The translations under genes were made by a program, and so were the position numbers. This document shows, in pieces, positions 37,401-46,686 of a DNA stretch of 64,000 nucleotides; the first letter of the stretch is position 1, and every line of letters starts with the position of its first letter. This stretch comes from Cryptomeria japonica (Eukaryota > Streptophyta > Pinopsida > Cupressales > Cupressaceae): the NCBI RefSeq assembly GCF_030272615.1, contig NC_081414.1, positions 524,568,137-524,632,136 on the forward strand, written 5' to 3'. The notes under the pieces were generated by a model that saw only the letters and a list, made by a program, of their open reading frames with translations, did not search any database and was not told the origin of the DNA.

Positions 37401-38509
37401 CTAGGATGTGGTACCAGAAATTTGATACATATGTGTTGAGTTTGGGATTTGAACATTTTAAATTAGATCACTGTGTTTATTATAAATCTGATGGTGATCA
37501 TTTTTTATTCATTGCATTGTATGTTGATGATATGTTATTCATTGGTAAAGGGAAAGGTATGATTTCAGAACTGAAGTCTCAGCTCGCTGCTAAATTTGAA
37601 ATGAAAGATCTTGGTGTAGCAAAGCACATTCTTGGGATGGAAATTAGAAGAGATAGGGTGAACAGAAAGCTATGGCTAGGCCAGAGTAAGTATGTGAATT
37701 CAGTGCTACAGAGGTTCAACATGCAGAATTGTAGACCATTGAGTGTTCCTTTTACAGTTGGAACGAAACTATCTGTTTCAAATTGTCCTACATCCCCATT
37801 GGAGATGGAAGACATGAGAAAAGTGCCTTACCAGAGTGTGGTTGGAAGCTTGATGTATGCTATGGTCTGTACTAGACCAGACATTGCCCAAGCAGTGGGA
37901 GTACTTTCTAGATATATGTCTAATCCTGGTAGAGTTCATTGGGATGCAGTCAAAAGAGTCTTCAGATATTTGAAGGGTACTTCAGAGTATTCTTTGTGTT
38001 ATCATGGTAATTCAGTTGGAGACATGACTTCCCTTGATATCCATGGTTATGTGGATTCAGATTGGGTAGGTGATATTGATAGCAGAAGATCCACCAGTGC
38101 TTATGTGTTTACTTTGTTTGGTGGTGCAATTAGTTGGATGAGTAAGCGACAGGCTGTGGTTGCTTTATCCACTACTGAAACAAAGTATATGGCAGCTACT
38201 CATGCTTGTAAAGAGGCCATTTGTCTTAAGAGACTGTGTTCGGATATTGGAATAAAACAAGGTATAGTGACAGTTTACTGTGACAGTCAGAATGCAATTA
38301 GCCTAGCTAAGAACCCAACATTTCATGCCCGAACCAAACATATTGATGTTCAGTATCAATTTGTTAGAGATATGGTCGAAGATGGTAGGGTGAAGCTGGT
38401 TAAGGTGGAAACTTTGATGAATGTTGTAGATGCTTTAACTAAGGTTGTGAGCACAGAGAAATTCAGATGGTGTTCAGAGTCTATGGGCCTTATGGCCCCT
38501 AGCAATTGA
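34463..38509 (+). CDS. Gag-pol polyprotein of the Tork-like copia element (1348 aa, uninterrupted)
   Basis: Encodes the structural and enzymatic proteins for copying the element. Gag with the copia UBN2-type fold (residues ~1-230); zinc knuckle CWNCGKPGHIRKDC (233-246) followed by a lysine run; aspartic protease DSGA (Asp288); GAG-pre-integrase region from 451; integrase Asp515, Asp578 and Glu614, with exact D35E spacing; acidic linker near 775-790; RT with QMDVKTAFLHG (935) and YVDD (1020-1023); RNase H with DSDW (1198). Length is usual for the group. The start ATG is the first after the primer site and fits gag. No stop or frameshift, but three expected active-site residues look changed: LWY for LWH (Tyr452) and FYEHC for FCEHC (Tyr485) in the HHCC zinc site, and TETKY for TEAEY (Lys1241) in RNase H. 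It may therefore be inactive despite being open. Both neighbours are its own LTRs. Confidence 0.96.
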   Translation: MVSSSRRIEVEKFNGSNFEMWKLKMEDLLIDRDLWDAVDANVQRPSDPTAAAQYDVMDRKAKGLIRLCLADSVLINVHEENFAKKLWTKLGEMYQAKSLLNQIFLRKKLYSLKMEEGGRIADHLEAFNMLVAQLVSIGVKMDKEEKCQILLYSLPDSWDSLVMAIGSTSVVLKSEDVVGALLGEEMRRKVSISSKEALTVRGRPKEKGKKNEKHDKSKSKGRSKSPGKSKVICWNCGKPGHIRKDCKEEKKKKKKKKFVSDSESDKEDGDSFIAALVTHAGNDAWLIDSGASFHMTSNRDWFSEYEGFNGGKVYLGDDSPLDIVGRGKVRIRFSDGRIKRINGVLHIPGLKRNLLSVSKLIDAGVQVVFSEAGCKMIKGAMVVARGVRFGTLYKLEAYTVECNSTSVKSKSADTSLEDLKVSPSADGNGFWVPKGALSSEAKLPAEKTMLWYQRLGHIGEKGLRTLKNKNLVEGLNDCNLDFDFYEHCIYGKQNRVQFYSSSHKTCGVLDLIHSDVFVPVDVSSIGKSTYYVSFIDDFSRRTWVYFLKSKSEVFSRFKEFKAMVELQTGKKIKCLRTDNGGESCSNDFDRFCKDCGINRQKTTPYSPQQNGVAERMNRTLMEKARSMLSGAGLEQKFWAEVVATACYLINRSPTSALVDKTPMEAWSSHKPSLRHLRVFGCEAYAHVPKEKRTKLENKAVKCIFIGYSYGVKGYKLWDPVAQKVIHSRSVIFREIKSPSVTLQPEQTKKEDVIQLPSTPERVESRPLDRQQVEESSSSSESSEEEEEPPTQLVRRSTRHRQPPERYSPNDWRCIFSLNTSVDELKSVEEALGMNDAESWKIAMEEEMAALKKNDTWDLVPLPEGRKPVGCKWVFKKKIGSDGSIEKYKARLVAKGYSQVEGVDYGEIFSPVAKMTSIRFLLSIATAYDLEVEQMDVKTAFLHGDLEEDIYMTQPEHYVVKGKSILVCKLKKSLYGLKQSPRMWYQKFDTYVLSLGFEHFKLDHCVYYKSDGDHFLFIALYVDDMLFIGKGKGMISELKSQLAAKFEMKDLGVAKHILGMEIRRDRVNRKLWLGQSKYVNSVLQRFNMQNCRPLSVPFTVGTKLSVSNCPTSPLEMEDMRKVPYQSVVGSLMYAMVCTRPDIAQAVGVLSRYMSNPGRVHWDAVKRVFRYLKGTSEYSLCYHGNSVGDMTSLDIHGYVDSDWVGDIDSRRSTSAYVFTLFGGAISWMSKRQAVVALSTTETKYMAATHACKEAICLKRLCSDIGIKQGIVTVYCDSQNAISLAKNPTFHARTKHIDVQYQFVRDMVEDGRVKLVKVETLMNVVDALTKVVSTEKFRWCSESMGLMAPSN

Positions 38510-38550
38510 TTCATTGTGTTGACATTCCCTTCCGCTCCTGCAAGGTGTTC

Positions 38551-38565
38551 GACAAGTGGGAGATT
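38551..38565 (+). other. Polypurine tract region of the Tork-like element
   Basis: GACAAGTGGGAGATT directly precedes the 3' LTR. It is short and not a perfect purine run. Confidence 0.7.
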
Positions 38566-39456
38566 TGTTGGGAAAAATGGTGTCTCAACCTTGCATTTAT
38601 GCGAGGTTACTATTTATAGTAAGTTTTCATTTGAGCACGAAATGGTGCGAAACTATCCCTGAAGCTTCTGGTTGGCTAGATAAGCATTCCGGTAAAGTTG
38701 TGTCGCAAGGTCACAGCTAGTTTTGAGGATATTAAAGTTTTCGTCTTGGAGGGGTGCGATAAAATGTTTAAACTTAATTTTGGGGGCTTTAGAGGCTCCG
38801 AAACACCCTGAAAAGTGGTCGTAACCAGCGCCGGTTATGAGGTGATAGAGCACTTCGTGAGCTTTCCGACGCTTCAAACGGTTCGTCAATCGGACACCCG
38901 GTTCTCAAGTTATGGCCTCCGAAAGTTTGTACTCCTGAAATAGGAAAAATAATTTGTATCGGATACATAAATGAGCTGTAAAAGGGAGCGACACATGTTG
39001 ATGTGTGCTTTAACATTTCATAGGGCATCTAGAAGGGAGATAAGGTCGGCTACACCTTATTGGGTGGTTTTAGCCCATGGTTTTGTAATACCGTTTGATG
39101 GTTTCTTGTATTGTATCTCCTATTTATGAGGTGTGTGAGATAGAGGTTGTGTGTAAGAGTCTTATGGCTATTGAGTTGCCTCTGAATCTCTGATTAGTGG
39201 TACTCCTACGAAGAGCTTGCTCTGCAAGTATGTTGTGATCTATTTTTGATTGCTGAATAAAATATTGAGCTGCTTTTGGAGTGTGGGGTTTTTCTCCCAA
39301 AAGGGTTTTCCCCACGTAAATCACTGTGTTGTGGTATGAATGCTATTATATCTATTTCTATTTTCTGTAACTATTGTAACGATCTGAAAAAGTTTTGCAT
39401 TACCCTCCTCTCAAGGTTAGCGTAGGAAGTTGTTTCCGCTACTTAACTTCCTTACA
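38566..39456 (+). repeat. 3' LTR of the Tork-like element (891 bp)
   Basis: Direct repeat of 33445-34338. The right target-site copy AAATC follows at 39457-39461. Confidence 0.97.
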
Positions 39457-39470
39457 AAATCAATGCCCCA

Positions 39471-39818
39471 CTAGACAAAAGGGGCTTCTACTGTGACTAG
39501 CTTTAGGGGTAAAGCTCCTTCATACTTCAACTTGGATGAAAATTTTTGACATGGGTCACATTTCCGGACATGTGCATGAGAATCTTTGAATAAGGTAGGC
39601 CAATAATATCCAGCCCGGATTATCTTACCAGTAGTTGTCTTTGCAGAGCAATGGCCCCCACATACTCCATCATGCATTTCAGTCAATACCCTTTTAGCAT
39701 GGAATTCATCCAGACACATTAGCAATTCTCCATCTCTTTTTCTCCAAAATAGATCACCTTGAATGAGAACATATTTTTGTGACTTGAGTTTTAGAGTTCT
39801 TCTCTGATTATGTGTCAT
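39471..39818 (-). pseudogene. Giant gypsy integrase N-terminal zinc-binding domain
   Basis: HHCC motif: MHDGVCGGH, then CDPCQKF about 30 residues on. It leads to FV-TAG-WGIDF, the start of the DDE core, where related elements usually have Gln-Trp-Gly. The copia insertion follows within about ten bases. Confidence 0.85.
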
Positions 39819-40010
39819 TCCTTCTGAGAATGCAACATCTCTTAAAAATCAGACTATCTCTGAATACCAAGGTTGCCTTTCAATACTAGTGACTGAAGTA
39901 CTTTTGACTTCAACATTATGTATCTCGACATTCAGAAGATTAGATTCAGTCATGAGCTTAGCTAGACCTAATCCTCTCACCAATTTGGTGATCTTTATTT
40001 CCAAGTCAAA

Positions 40011-41148
40011 TTATTGGATTCTATTAATCAATCTGCATCTTTTTCCTGTAACCTCAGACTGGGACAGAATATCCTTAACTGTAGCATGTGGGACATAAGC
40101 AATGATTCTTGCATTCACCAGGTATGGCCTAAAATCCTTGACAACTTTAACTAAAGCATAAGCTTGTTTCTTCATGGTTTCATATTTTAATTCTGCTGCT
40201 TGCAAAGACTTGCTATAGAAAGCTATGGGATGTTCATATCCCTTGTTATCCTTTTGTAACAACACTACAGCTAATGTATGATATGAAGCAAAAGAGAACA
40301 GAGAGAAGGGCTTACTGTAATTAGGAGACTTCAGCACTGGTGCTTCCTGAATGGCATTTTTAATTTCAACAAAAGCCTCTGAGGCTTCTTGATCCCAACA
40401 AAATTTGGTATCCTTCTTGAGCAACTTGACAATGGGCTTCACTATCTCTGCAAAGTTTGTAATGAATCTCTTGACAAAATTTACTTTGCCTAGAAAGGAT
40501 TGAATACCTTTAACATTCTTTGGTTCAGACACTTTGTTTATTGCTTCAATTCTTTTAGGGTCTATTCTTACCCCCTCCTTGGAGACAATGTGCCCCAATA
40601 ATTTTCCTTCAGTGACCCCAAAATGACATTTCTTGGGATTTAATGACACACCAAATTCCAAAGCTTTGTTGAACACCTTTTCCAAATGTCCACAGTGATC
40701 ATCAGCCCTTTTGGAGAAGCAAGTTAGATCATCTTGGTAAACCACCATGATGATATTAATGAATTCTTTGAAGGCTACATCCATGACTCTCTGAAACGTA
40801 GCTCCAGCATTTTTTAATCCGAATGGCATTCTCACATAGACATATGTTCCCCATGGAGTAGTGAAAGCAATTTTAAACTGTTCAGATTCTCTCACTAACA
40901 CTTAATTGTATCCTGAAAAACCATCCATCATGGACAAAAGATCACAACCCGTTACTCTCTGCAGTTGGGGAAGAGTAGTTATCTTTCAAAGAAGCAACAT
41001 TCAAATTTCTAAAATCCACACACAATCTAATGTCCCCATTTTTCTTTCTTACTGGGACCAGATTGGAGACCCATGAAGAATGCCTTATAGGTTTGATAAT
41101 CCCACCTTCTCTTAACTTAGTCAATTCTTGCTGCATCTTAGTTTCCAA
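40011..41148 (-). pseudogene. Giant gypsy reverse transcriptase and degenerate gypsy RNase H
   Basis: RT: GGIIKPIRHSSWVSNLVPV, CVDFRNLN, a frameshift near 40968, MMDGFSGYN then TAA, FTTPWGTYVYVRMPFGLKNA, and catalytic box VYQDD (40742-40728). The following gypsy-type RNase H has LFSFASYHTLAVVLLQ where the active form has a D-A-S motif: the first catalytic Asp is Phe. The later KYETMKKQAYAL segment keeps its Glu. Loss of the native RNase H active site with an extra RNase H elsewhere is typical of the Tat lineage. Confidence 0.85.
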
Positions 41149-41699
41149 TAGGGGATTAATAGGTCTATGTTTTTGCCTGAAAGGCTTAGCATCTGGAAGT
41201 AAAGGAACTTCATGCTAAAAAATGTCTTGTCTATATGCCTTTAGGTCTTCATAAGACCAAGCAAAAACATGCTTATATCTTTTTAATAAATTAATAAGAT
41301 TAATTCTGACATGAGGGGGTAATTTATTTCCAATGTATACTAACTTAGGGGATGACTCAATCCCCAGGTTTAACTCCTCCAATTCTTCCAACTTAGTGGT
41401 AGACTACTGATGTAAGTGACTATCATTATAACTGAACATGCTCTCTAGCTCTACTAACCCTTTAGGTATCTCATTTGTTTCCAACTGAACCAAGTCATTT
41501 CCAAACACTGTTTCCTTGTTGTCAACCACCTCCACCAGTGCATTGCAATCAATCTTATGTCCATCATAATCATCAACACACTGGATGAACCTACGAATAT
41601 CTTCATCATTAGCAAAAACTTGCCAATTATGCACATTATCAAGGATGGCAGGCCTAGATTTTATCTCCATAGTGGAGATGTCGGTTAGTGTTGCATCAT

Positions 41700-42074
41700 C
41701 ATTTTTCAAGGCAACATTAGCTAGGAAATCTACCATAATATTATTTGCTCGCTCTATCCAATTAATAGAAAATGCATCAAAGTGCTCAATAACATCCCAA
41801 ATGACATGTTTATATCTCTTTAATCTATCATTTTTGGATGCATATTTGGATCTTACCTGGGATACAACCAATTCTGAATCCCCCAACACTTTCAATAGCT
41901 AGATTCCATGCCTTTTTGCAACCTCAAGTCCCAATAATAGGGCTTCATACTCTGCAGTATTATTTGTGCATTGGAAAGCCAATAAGAAAGAATACTTAAA
42001 AGTTATACGTGATGGGGATACAAAAAGAACCCCTACTCCAGATCCTTCCTTGGAACAAGCTCCATCAAAATACA
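41700..42074 (-). pseudogene. Archaeal-type RNase H (aRNH) of the giant gypsy, located between protease and RT
   Basis: Four acidic positions are visible in order: MYFDGAC (Asp), NNTAEYEAL (Glu), LGDSELVVSQV (Asp) and ANNIMVDFLAN (Asp). The pattern is that of the additional RNase H of Tat/Ogre elements, not the native gypsy one. In-frame TAG codons stand directly before it (42076) and inside it (41896). It lies about 550 bp upstream of the RT in the direction of translation. Confidence 0.8.
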
Positions 42075-42075
42075 T

Positions 42076-42831
42076 CTACCATAAGCCATACTGTTGTGAT
42101 TCTAATTTGGCCACAATGGGATCAGTATTCTTCAACTGGGGTAAAATTGGTTGTAGTCTGAAATTGTCAAGATCCACATCAATCATACAATTGAGCATAT
42201 TAGGATCTACACTCTCAATTACTCTAGGAGCACATGGTTCTCTATACAACTTGACCTGATTCCCATTTATTGGAATAGTGGCATAAGACAAATGCAGTTG
42301 AACATTTCCTCCTACTGCTGCTACCCACTGCCTGGACAACAACATACCATAATGGGGTTTAGTGTCAGTAACAATAACATCCATTTTATAAGTTGCCTCA
42401 GGGAATGCTGCTATTTTTACTTCAACATCTCTCATTGTACCTATCACAGGTACCTCCCTATTATCCATAGCATAACACTTTCCATATACAATGGTCACTG
42501 ACAATCCTAATTCTTTCATGACACCATAGGGCATAACATTAGCAGCAGCTCCTGAATCTATCATGCAATTTTTTATCAACTGGTTGTTTACTAACAAAGT
42601 AACATAAAAAGGATCTACCTGTGAAGGCTCTTGAGTGATAGTGGTTCCAACATAAACCTCTGGGGTTTGGAATTCTTGATCCTTTCCAATTTTAGCTGAA
42701 CCGATGGGTAGGACTGTGTCACTGTTAGATATATTAGAAAACAAAGACAAAGTTGCATCCCTATGTTCTTTAATTTTCATTAATTCTACTAATGGGATAG
42801 TGACCTTCATTTGTGTAAGAGCTTGAGCCAT
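42076..42831 (-). pseudogene. Giant gypsy protease region
   Basis: NCMIDSGAAANVMP gives the retroviral-type aspartic protease active site (about 42570-42530), followed by hydrophobic strands and a YGMLLSRQWVA segment typical of gypsy proteases ('ILLGRPWL'). Confidence 0.85.
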
Positions 42832-43381
42832 GTCAAATGTGGAACTACTGCTTAAATCAGTATTAGCTCTAACTCTTTATGCCTTAAGCTGATTTACCCT
42901 TTTTGTTGTGGCAGCTCCTTGTATATCACTGGTATTTTTATCATCTGTACTCTTGAGTACATCTTTAACATGTTCCTTCTTTTCTTGACCAATTTTAGGG
43001 ACAGTGGTAGCACTACTTGTTGCCCCCTTTTGGGTAATCTCTTTTATGAACATGGAACTAGATTCACCCTGATCATTGTCCTTCTTGGTGCTTCTTAAGT
43101 TATAATTGTGTTTTGCTTTAGCAATAGCAGCTTTGGTGAGACTTTTAACTTCTTCCTCACTAGGCCTTCTAAGATGAACTTCTTCATCCTCAATTGTTAC
43201 CACATTCAATGTAGGATGCCAATCCAAGGTTAGTTTTCCTTGAAAAAACCTTTCATTATCCAGCACATCACTGTATTCACTTTGTATAGATTCCTCATCA
43301 CTTTCTATAATAGTCTCAAACATGTTAATGTCAGGCTCAGCTTCTTGTCTCATGGATTCTTCAAGAGCTTGAGCCACTGCA

Positions 43382-45477
43382 CACTGATGAGGAGAATGTG
43401 GCCCATCACAAGCAATAGACCAAGGAGTATTTTCTATATTATGGACATTTTTCCCTTTTAAGGGATCTGGAGTGTCCTGATTTTGAGCAATTTTAGGCTT
43501 CTCATTCTGGGGTTTGCCATCTTTTCAGTTGGTATTATAAGGCATGTCATGCAGTCTAGGGGGCCTATCTTGCCAGTTATGATAAGGCTTGTCATTTTTT
43601 TTTACTTTGGCAATCAGATCCTTCATAGCAATGACCAACTTCTCTATCTTGTCTTCTTCTTTAGCAACTTTGCTAGGTTGCTGTTTTGTTTCTTGCCATA
43701 ACCTACCATCTGTTCTCCTTCCTAACTTCCCAGATGCTTTTCTTTTGCTCTCCACATTAATGGCAATCCTAAATGCATCCCTCAGGTTATGTGGATTTTT
43801 ATCCCTCATGATATAGGCCATCTTAGAATCAAATGCATTATAGTAGGTATTCAAACACATGTTATCATCTAACCTCATAACCTGATATAATCTATGCACG
43901 GCCTTTTGAAATCTGGCATTGAAGTCGGTGACCATTTCGTTATCAGACTTTCTGATGTTATTAAATTCATTGAGTATGAAGCTCACATTTGTTTTATCAT
44001 CGTATTGTTCTTGAAAACAATTCTTAAAATCCTCACATGACCCTATGCTATTAACTGGAAGACCTCTGTACCAATCTCTTGCATCATCAACCAGGGATTG
44101 AACAAACAGTTTCATTATAACATCTTCATCCACTATCTCATAGTCATTTATTAGGTCACCAAAATATTTCAAATGTTCCTCAACACTAATTGCATTATTT
44201 CCGGCAAACTTATGGAGTCTGTCCCTTAACTAAGCAGGAACATGGTTGTGATATCCTGGGATCCCATCAAAGAACAATTGCCTATACTGTTCTAAATTGA
44301 TAGGTCTCCTTTGAAAAGGGGAAGCAACATTATTATTTCTCATGTTCATTCTGACTTTTGGAATTAGGGATTGAGATACTTGGCCATGCTGATTGTTCAC
44401 AGGGGTTTGACTCACTGATGTTGTATTAGCAGGCACAGTAGGCTGAATCTTAACTAGGGGAAGGGAAATTTGTTGAGGATTAGGTTTACTAAGATCTTCT
44501 GATGGAAAAATGATAGGGGGAGCTTTTAAGTAGCTAATTTTTCTCTTCACTTCCTGATTAGCTGCTTCCAATTCAGCTTTCTCTAGTTCCACTTGGAGAT
44601 CCTCTTTTTCCTTCCTCATTCTTTCCATCTCTCTCTCATGTGCTGACAGCCTATGAGAAATCTCTTCAGTGTTTTTAGATCTAGTTCCATCATCCACCCA
44701 TTTCTGCTTTCCTTTATCAACATTATTCCTAGAAAGTTGTGAATCACTGAGCATTTCCTTGTTTGGCTAGACTACTGACCTATATGCTGGCTTAGCCTTG
44801 GGGATCAGAATTTCTCTAATCACAGGGCCTTCCTCATCACTCTTCTCCTTTTCTTTGGCCAATACTTCAAGATCAACTATCTGTCTAAGAAGCCTATCTC
44901 TCTCCATTAGTTTTTCTTTAACCTCCTTCTCCTTATTTGCTTCCTTTTGGGCTCTTAAGGAGATTAAGTGATGAACTCTCCTATTTAAATTTTCTATTTC
45001 TTGTGACACTTCATCTTCATCAGGGAAATTCTCCTCAGAGTCAGATAAATTGACTTGATCTATATCAATCAAGTTGATGTTTCCATTAATTGTCCTAGGA
45101 ACAGAATGTCTAATTGCATTTGAACTAGTCCTATCTCTCACAAACACACTAACATGAGATATATCTTGATTTACAGCATGAGTATTATCTATATTTCCAA
45201 ATAATCCAGAATGGAAACCTAATATATCATGTTCAGATTCTCTGGAAGAAGAATTAGACTTTGCATAAATAGGTTGATCAGGTATCTTACCGGTATTGTT
45301 ATTCTTTTGCACCCAAGCAACATTTGATGATTCGTGAAGTACTGATCTCTTCTGCCCCCTTCGTGACTGTTCTAGCAAACCTTCTTGCAAAGTTTCACGA
45401 GGGTGCTTCTTCATGAATGATCTGGTGTTTTTTCCTCCTTGCATTGTGCTTGTCTTCCTTTCTTTTCTATACTTCAC
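43382..45477 (-). pseudogene. Giant gypsy gag with long N-terminal extension
   Basis: The frame from 45477 carries two stops (44767 and 44227). The N-terminal ~410 residues are basic, then Glu/Lys-rich coiled coil, then proline-rich. The gag core follows: LKYFGDLIND, then DARDWYRGLP, then NEMVTDFNARFQ (44172-43900). Last comes a basic segment with KNDKPYHNWQ. No zinc knuckle is seen, which is common in Tat/Ogre gags. Confidence 0.8.
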
Positions 45478-45747
45478 AGGACTGGTTCCAAGATAACAGA
45501 GTCGCCACCAACAAGACTATGGGAATTATGAAAACAAGCTTTGAAAAAATGTCGGAAATCTTCAGACCAAAATCATATATCAAAGGAAAATAGAAGGAAC
45601 CTCCAAATAGGGACCTCCAAGCACCACTGCTATATTCACTTATGCACCGATCTAATCCATAAACACACAATGATTTTCATTATAAATTTAAACACAAATC
45701 TGTGTCTGGATCCGTATTATGACTCTCCCCAATAGAGTCGCCACTTT
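45478..45747 (-). other. Leader of the giant gypsy with tRNA-Arg-type primer-binding site
   Basis: Minus-strand TGGCGACTCTATTGGGGA lies at 45743-45726, four bases inside the LTR. A second partial copy, GGTGGCGACTCTGTTATC, lies at about 45510-45491. A 67-codon ORF at 45467-45670 has no recognisable domain. Confidence 0.85.
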
Positions 45748-46686
45748 TGTTGTCTTCCAAATCTGATTCATTTTAACATCCTTATAGCGACATGATAACT
45801 CTATATGCAGAAGTGATATTAAAGAGAAGGAAACTTCCAGGACAACATATGACAAGGTTTGATTAACCTTCTAAACTTTGGACTTATTCAAAGTCCAGGC
45901 GGGTATACCTTTGTGAACTAAATTCACACTTTTAAAAGATAAATCCATAGCAAACCAGTCTAGAAACTAGTGGATCTAATCACCTTAAAACTAACTAAAA
46001 CAAAGGAATGAAAATTGTACTCATGTTCAGTATTGACCTACAAAATATGTAATAGACAACCTTGATCTATACCAGTGCCTTATCCAAGGTCACAGAGTCA
46101 TCTGAGTTCAAACAATACTCCCACAATCAAATATCTCTACATATCCCATTAGTTTGGCTTCTGTAGATCTCTATATATGCCTGACACACATAAGAATTTA
46201 TTCATACCAAATTAAACTACGCTCATCAAGATTCAAAATATCTCACAAGGAATTTACTGGTAGAAGTGATTCTTGCATATTTAATTCCCCTCCTGAAGAG
46301 AAAAGCTAAGAAACATATCTACTGAAAGTTGCCTTACAACCCCTATTCAAATGAAATAACCTTGGATTATTTAGAATGAAATAGTAAACACTTGCAAACA
46401 CATTTGAAGACAACACAAAGCTTTTACTCAAAACCAATGGTCTGTATATTGATATTTTCTTCAAAAAAGTATTACAAGAAACCTTTGAATATTCTCCATT
46501 AAAACTTGGAACAGCCCAGATAAATTTTTGCAGCGTTTTCTTACAATTCTTTGCGATCATTTCTCTACTAGTCCCGGTATCCATTTATAACATTATGGAT
46601 GCATACAAAGCTTCTAACTTTCCTAGGAGAGTTTGTTACAATCATTTCATTTCAAGAAGAAGTTACAAAATCTTTTACAAATGCGA

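Larger units (their letters stand above)
33445..39456 (+). mobile_element. Tork-like Ty1/copia element, plus strand, complete (6012 bp)
   Basis: LTRs 33445-34338 and 38566-39456 with TGTTGGG starts and CTTCCTTACA ends, flanked by AAATC on both sides (33440-33444 and 39457-39461). It has a primer site, one uninterrupted gag-pol ORF and a G-rich tract before the 3' LTR. About 20 substitutions and one 3-bp indel separate the LTRs, roughly 2%, so this is the youngest dated insertion in the stack. The polyprotein pattern is that of the Tnt1/Tork group. Confidence 0.97.
32491..45477 (-). pseudogene. Giant gypsy gag-pol polyprotein, decayed and split
   Basis: One frame runs from ATG 45477 to TGA (32493-32491), interrupted by the copia at 33445-39456; without it there are about 2320 codons. 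Order: basic N-terminal extension (45477-44770), coiled-coil and gag core with DARDWYRGLP (about 44080), protease with DSGAAANVMP (about 42555), archaeal-type RNase H (42074-41700), RT (41200-40650), degenerate gypsy RNase H (40420-40040), integrase HHCC (about 39690-39545), DDE core and C-terminal GPF/HYFS region (33440-32491). No CCHC knuckle was seen in gag. A one-base deletion near 40968 shifts the frame in RT. Most stops are TAG. Stops at 44767, 44227, 42873, 42076 and 41896 show it is dead. Confidence 0.88.

Noticed and set aside
34915-38000. Several minus-strand ORFs opposite the Tork-like gag-pol
   Set aside because: Shadows of the intact plus-strand gene, with no recognisable domain.
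45467-45670. Small leader ORF with hydrophobic C-terminus in the giant gypsy
   Set aside because: No family motif and it overlaps the gag start; kept only as part of the leader.
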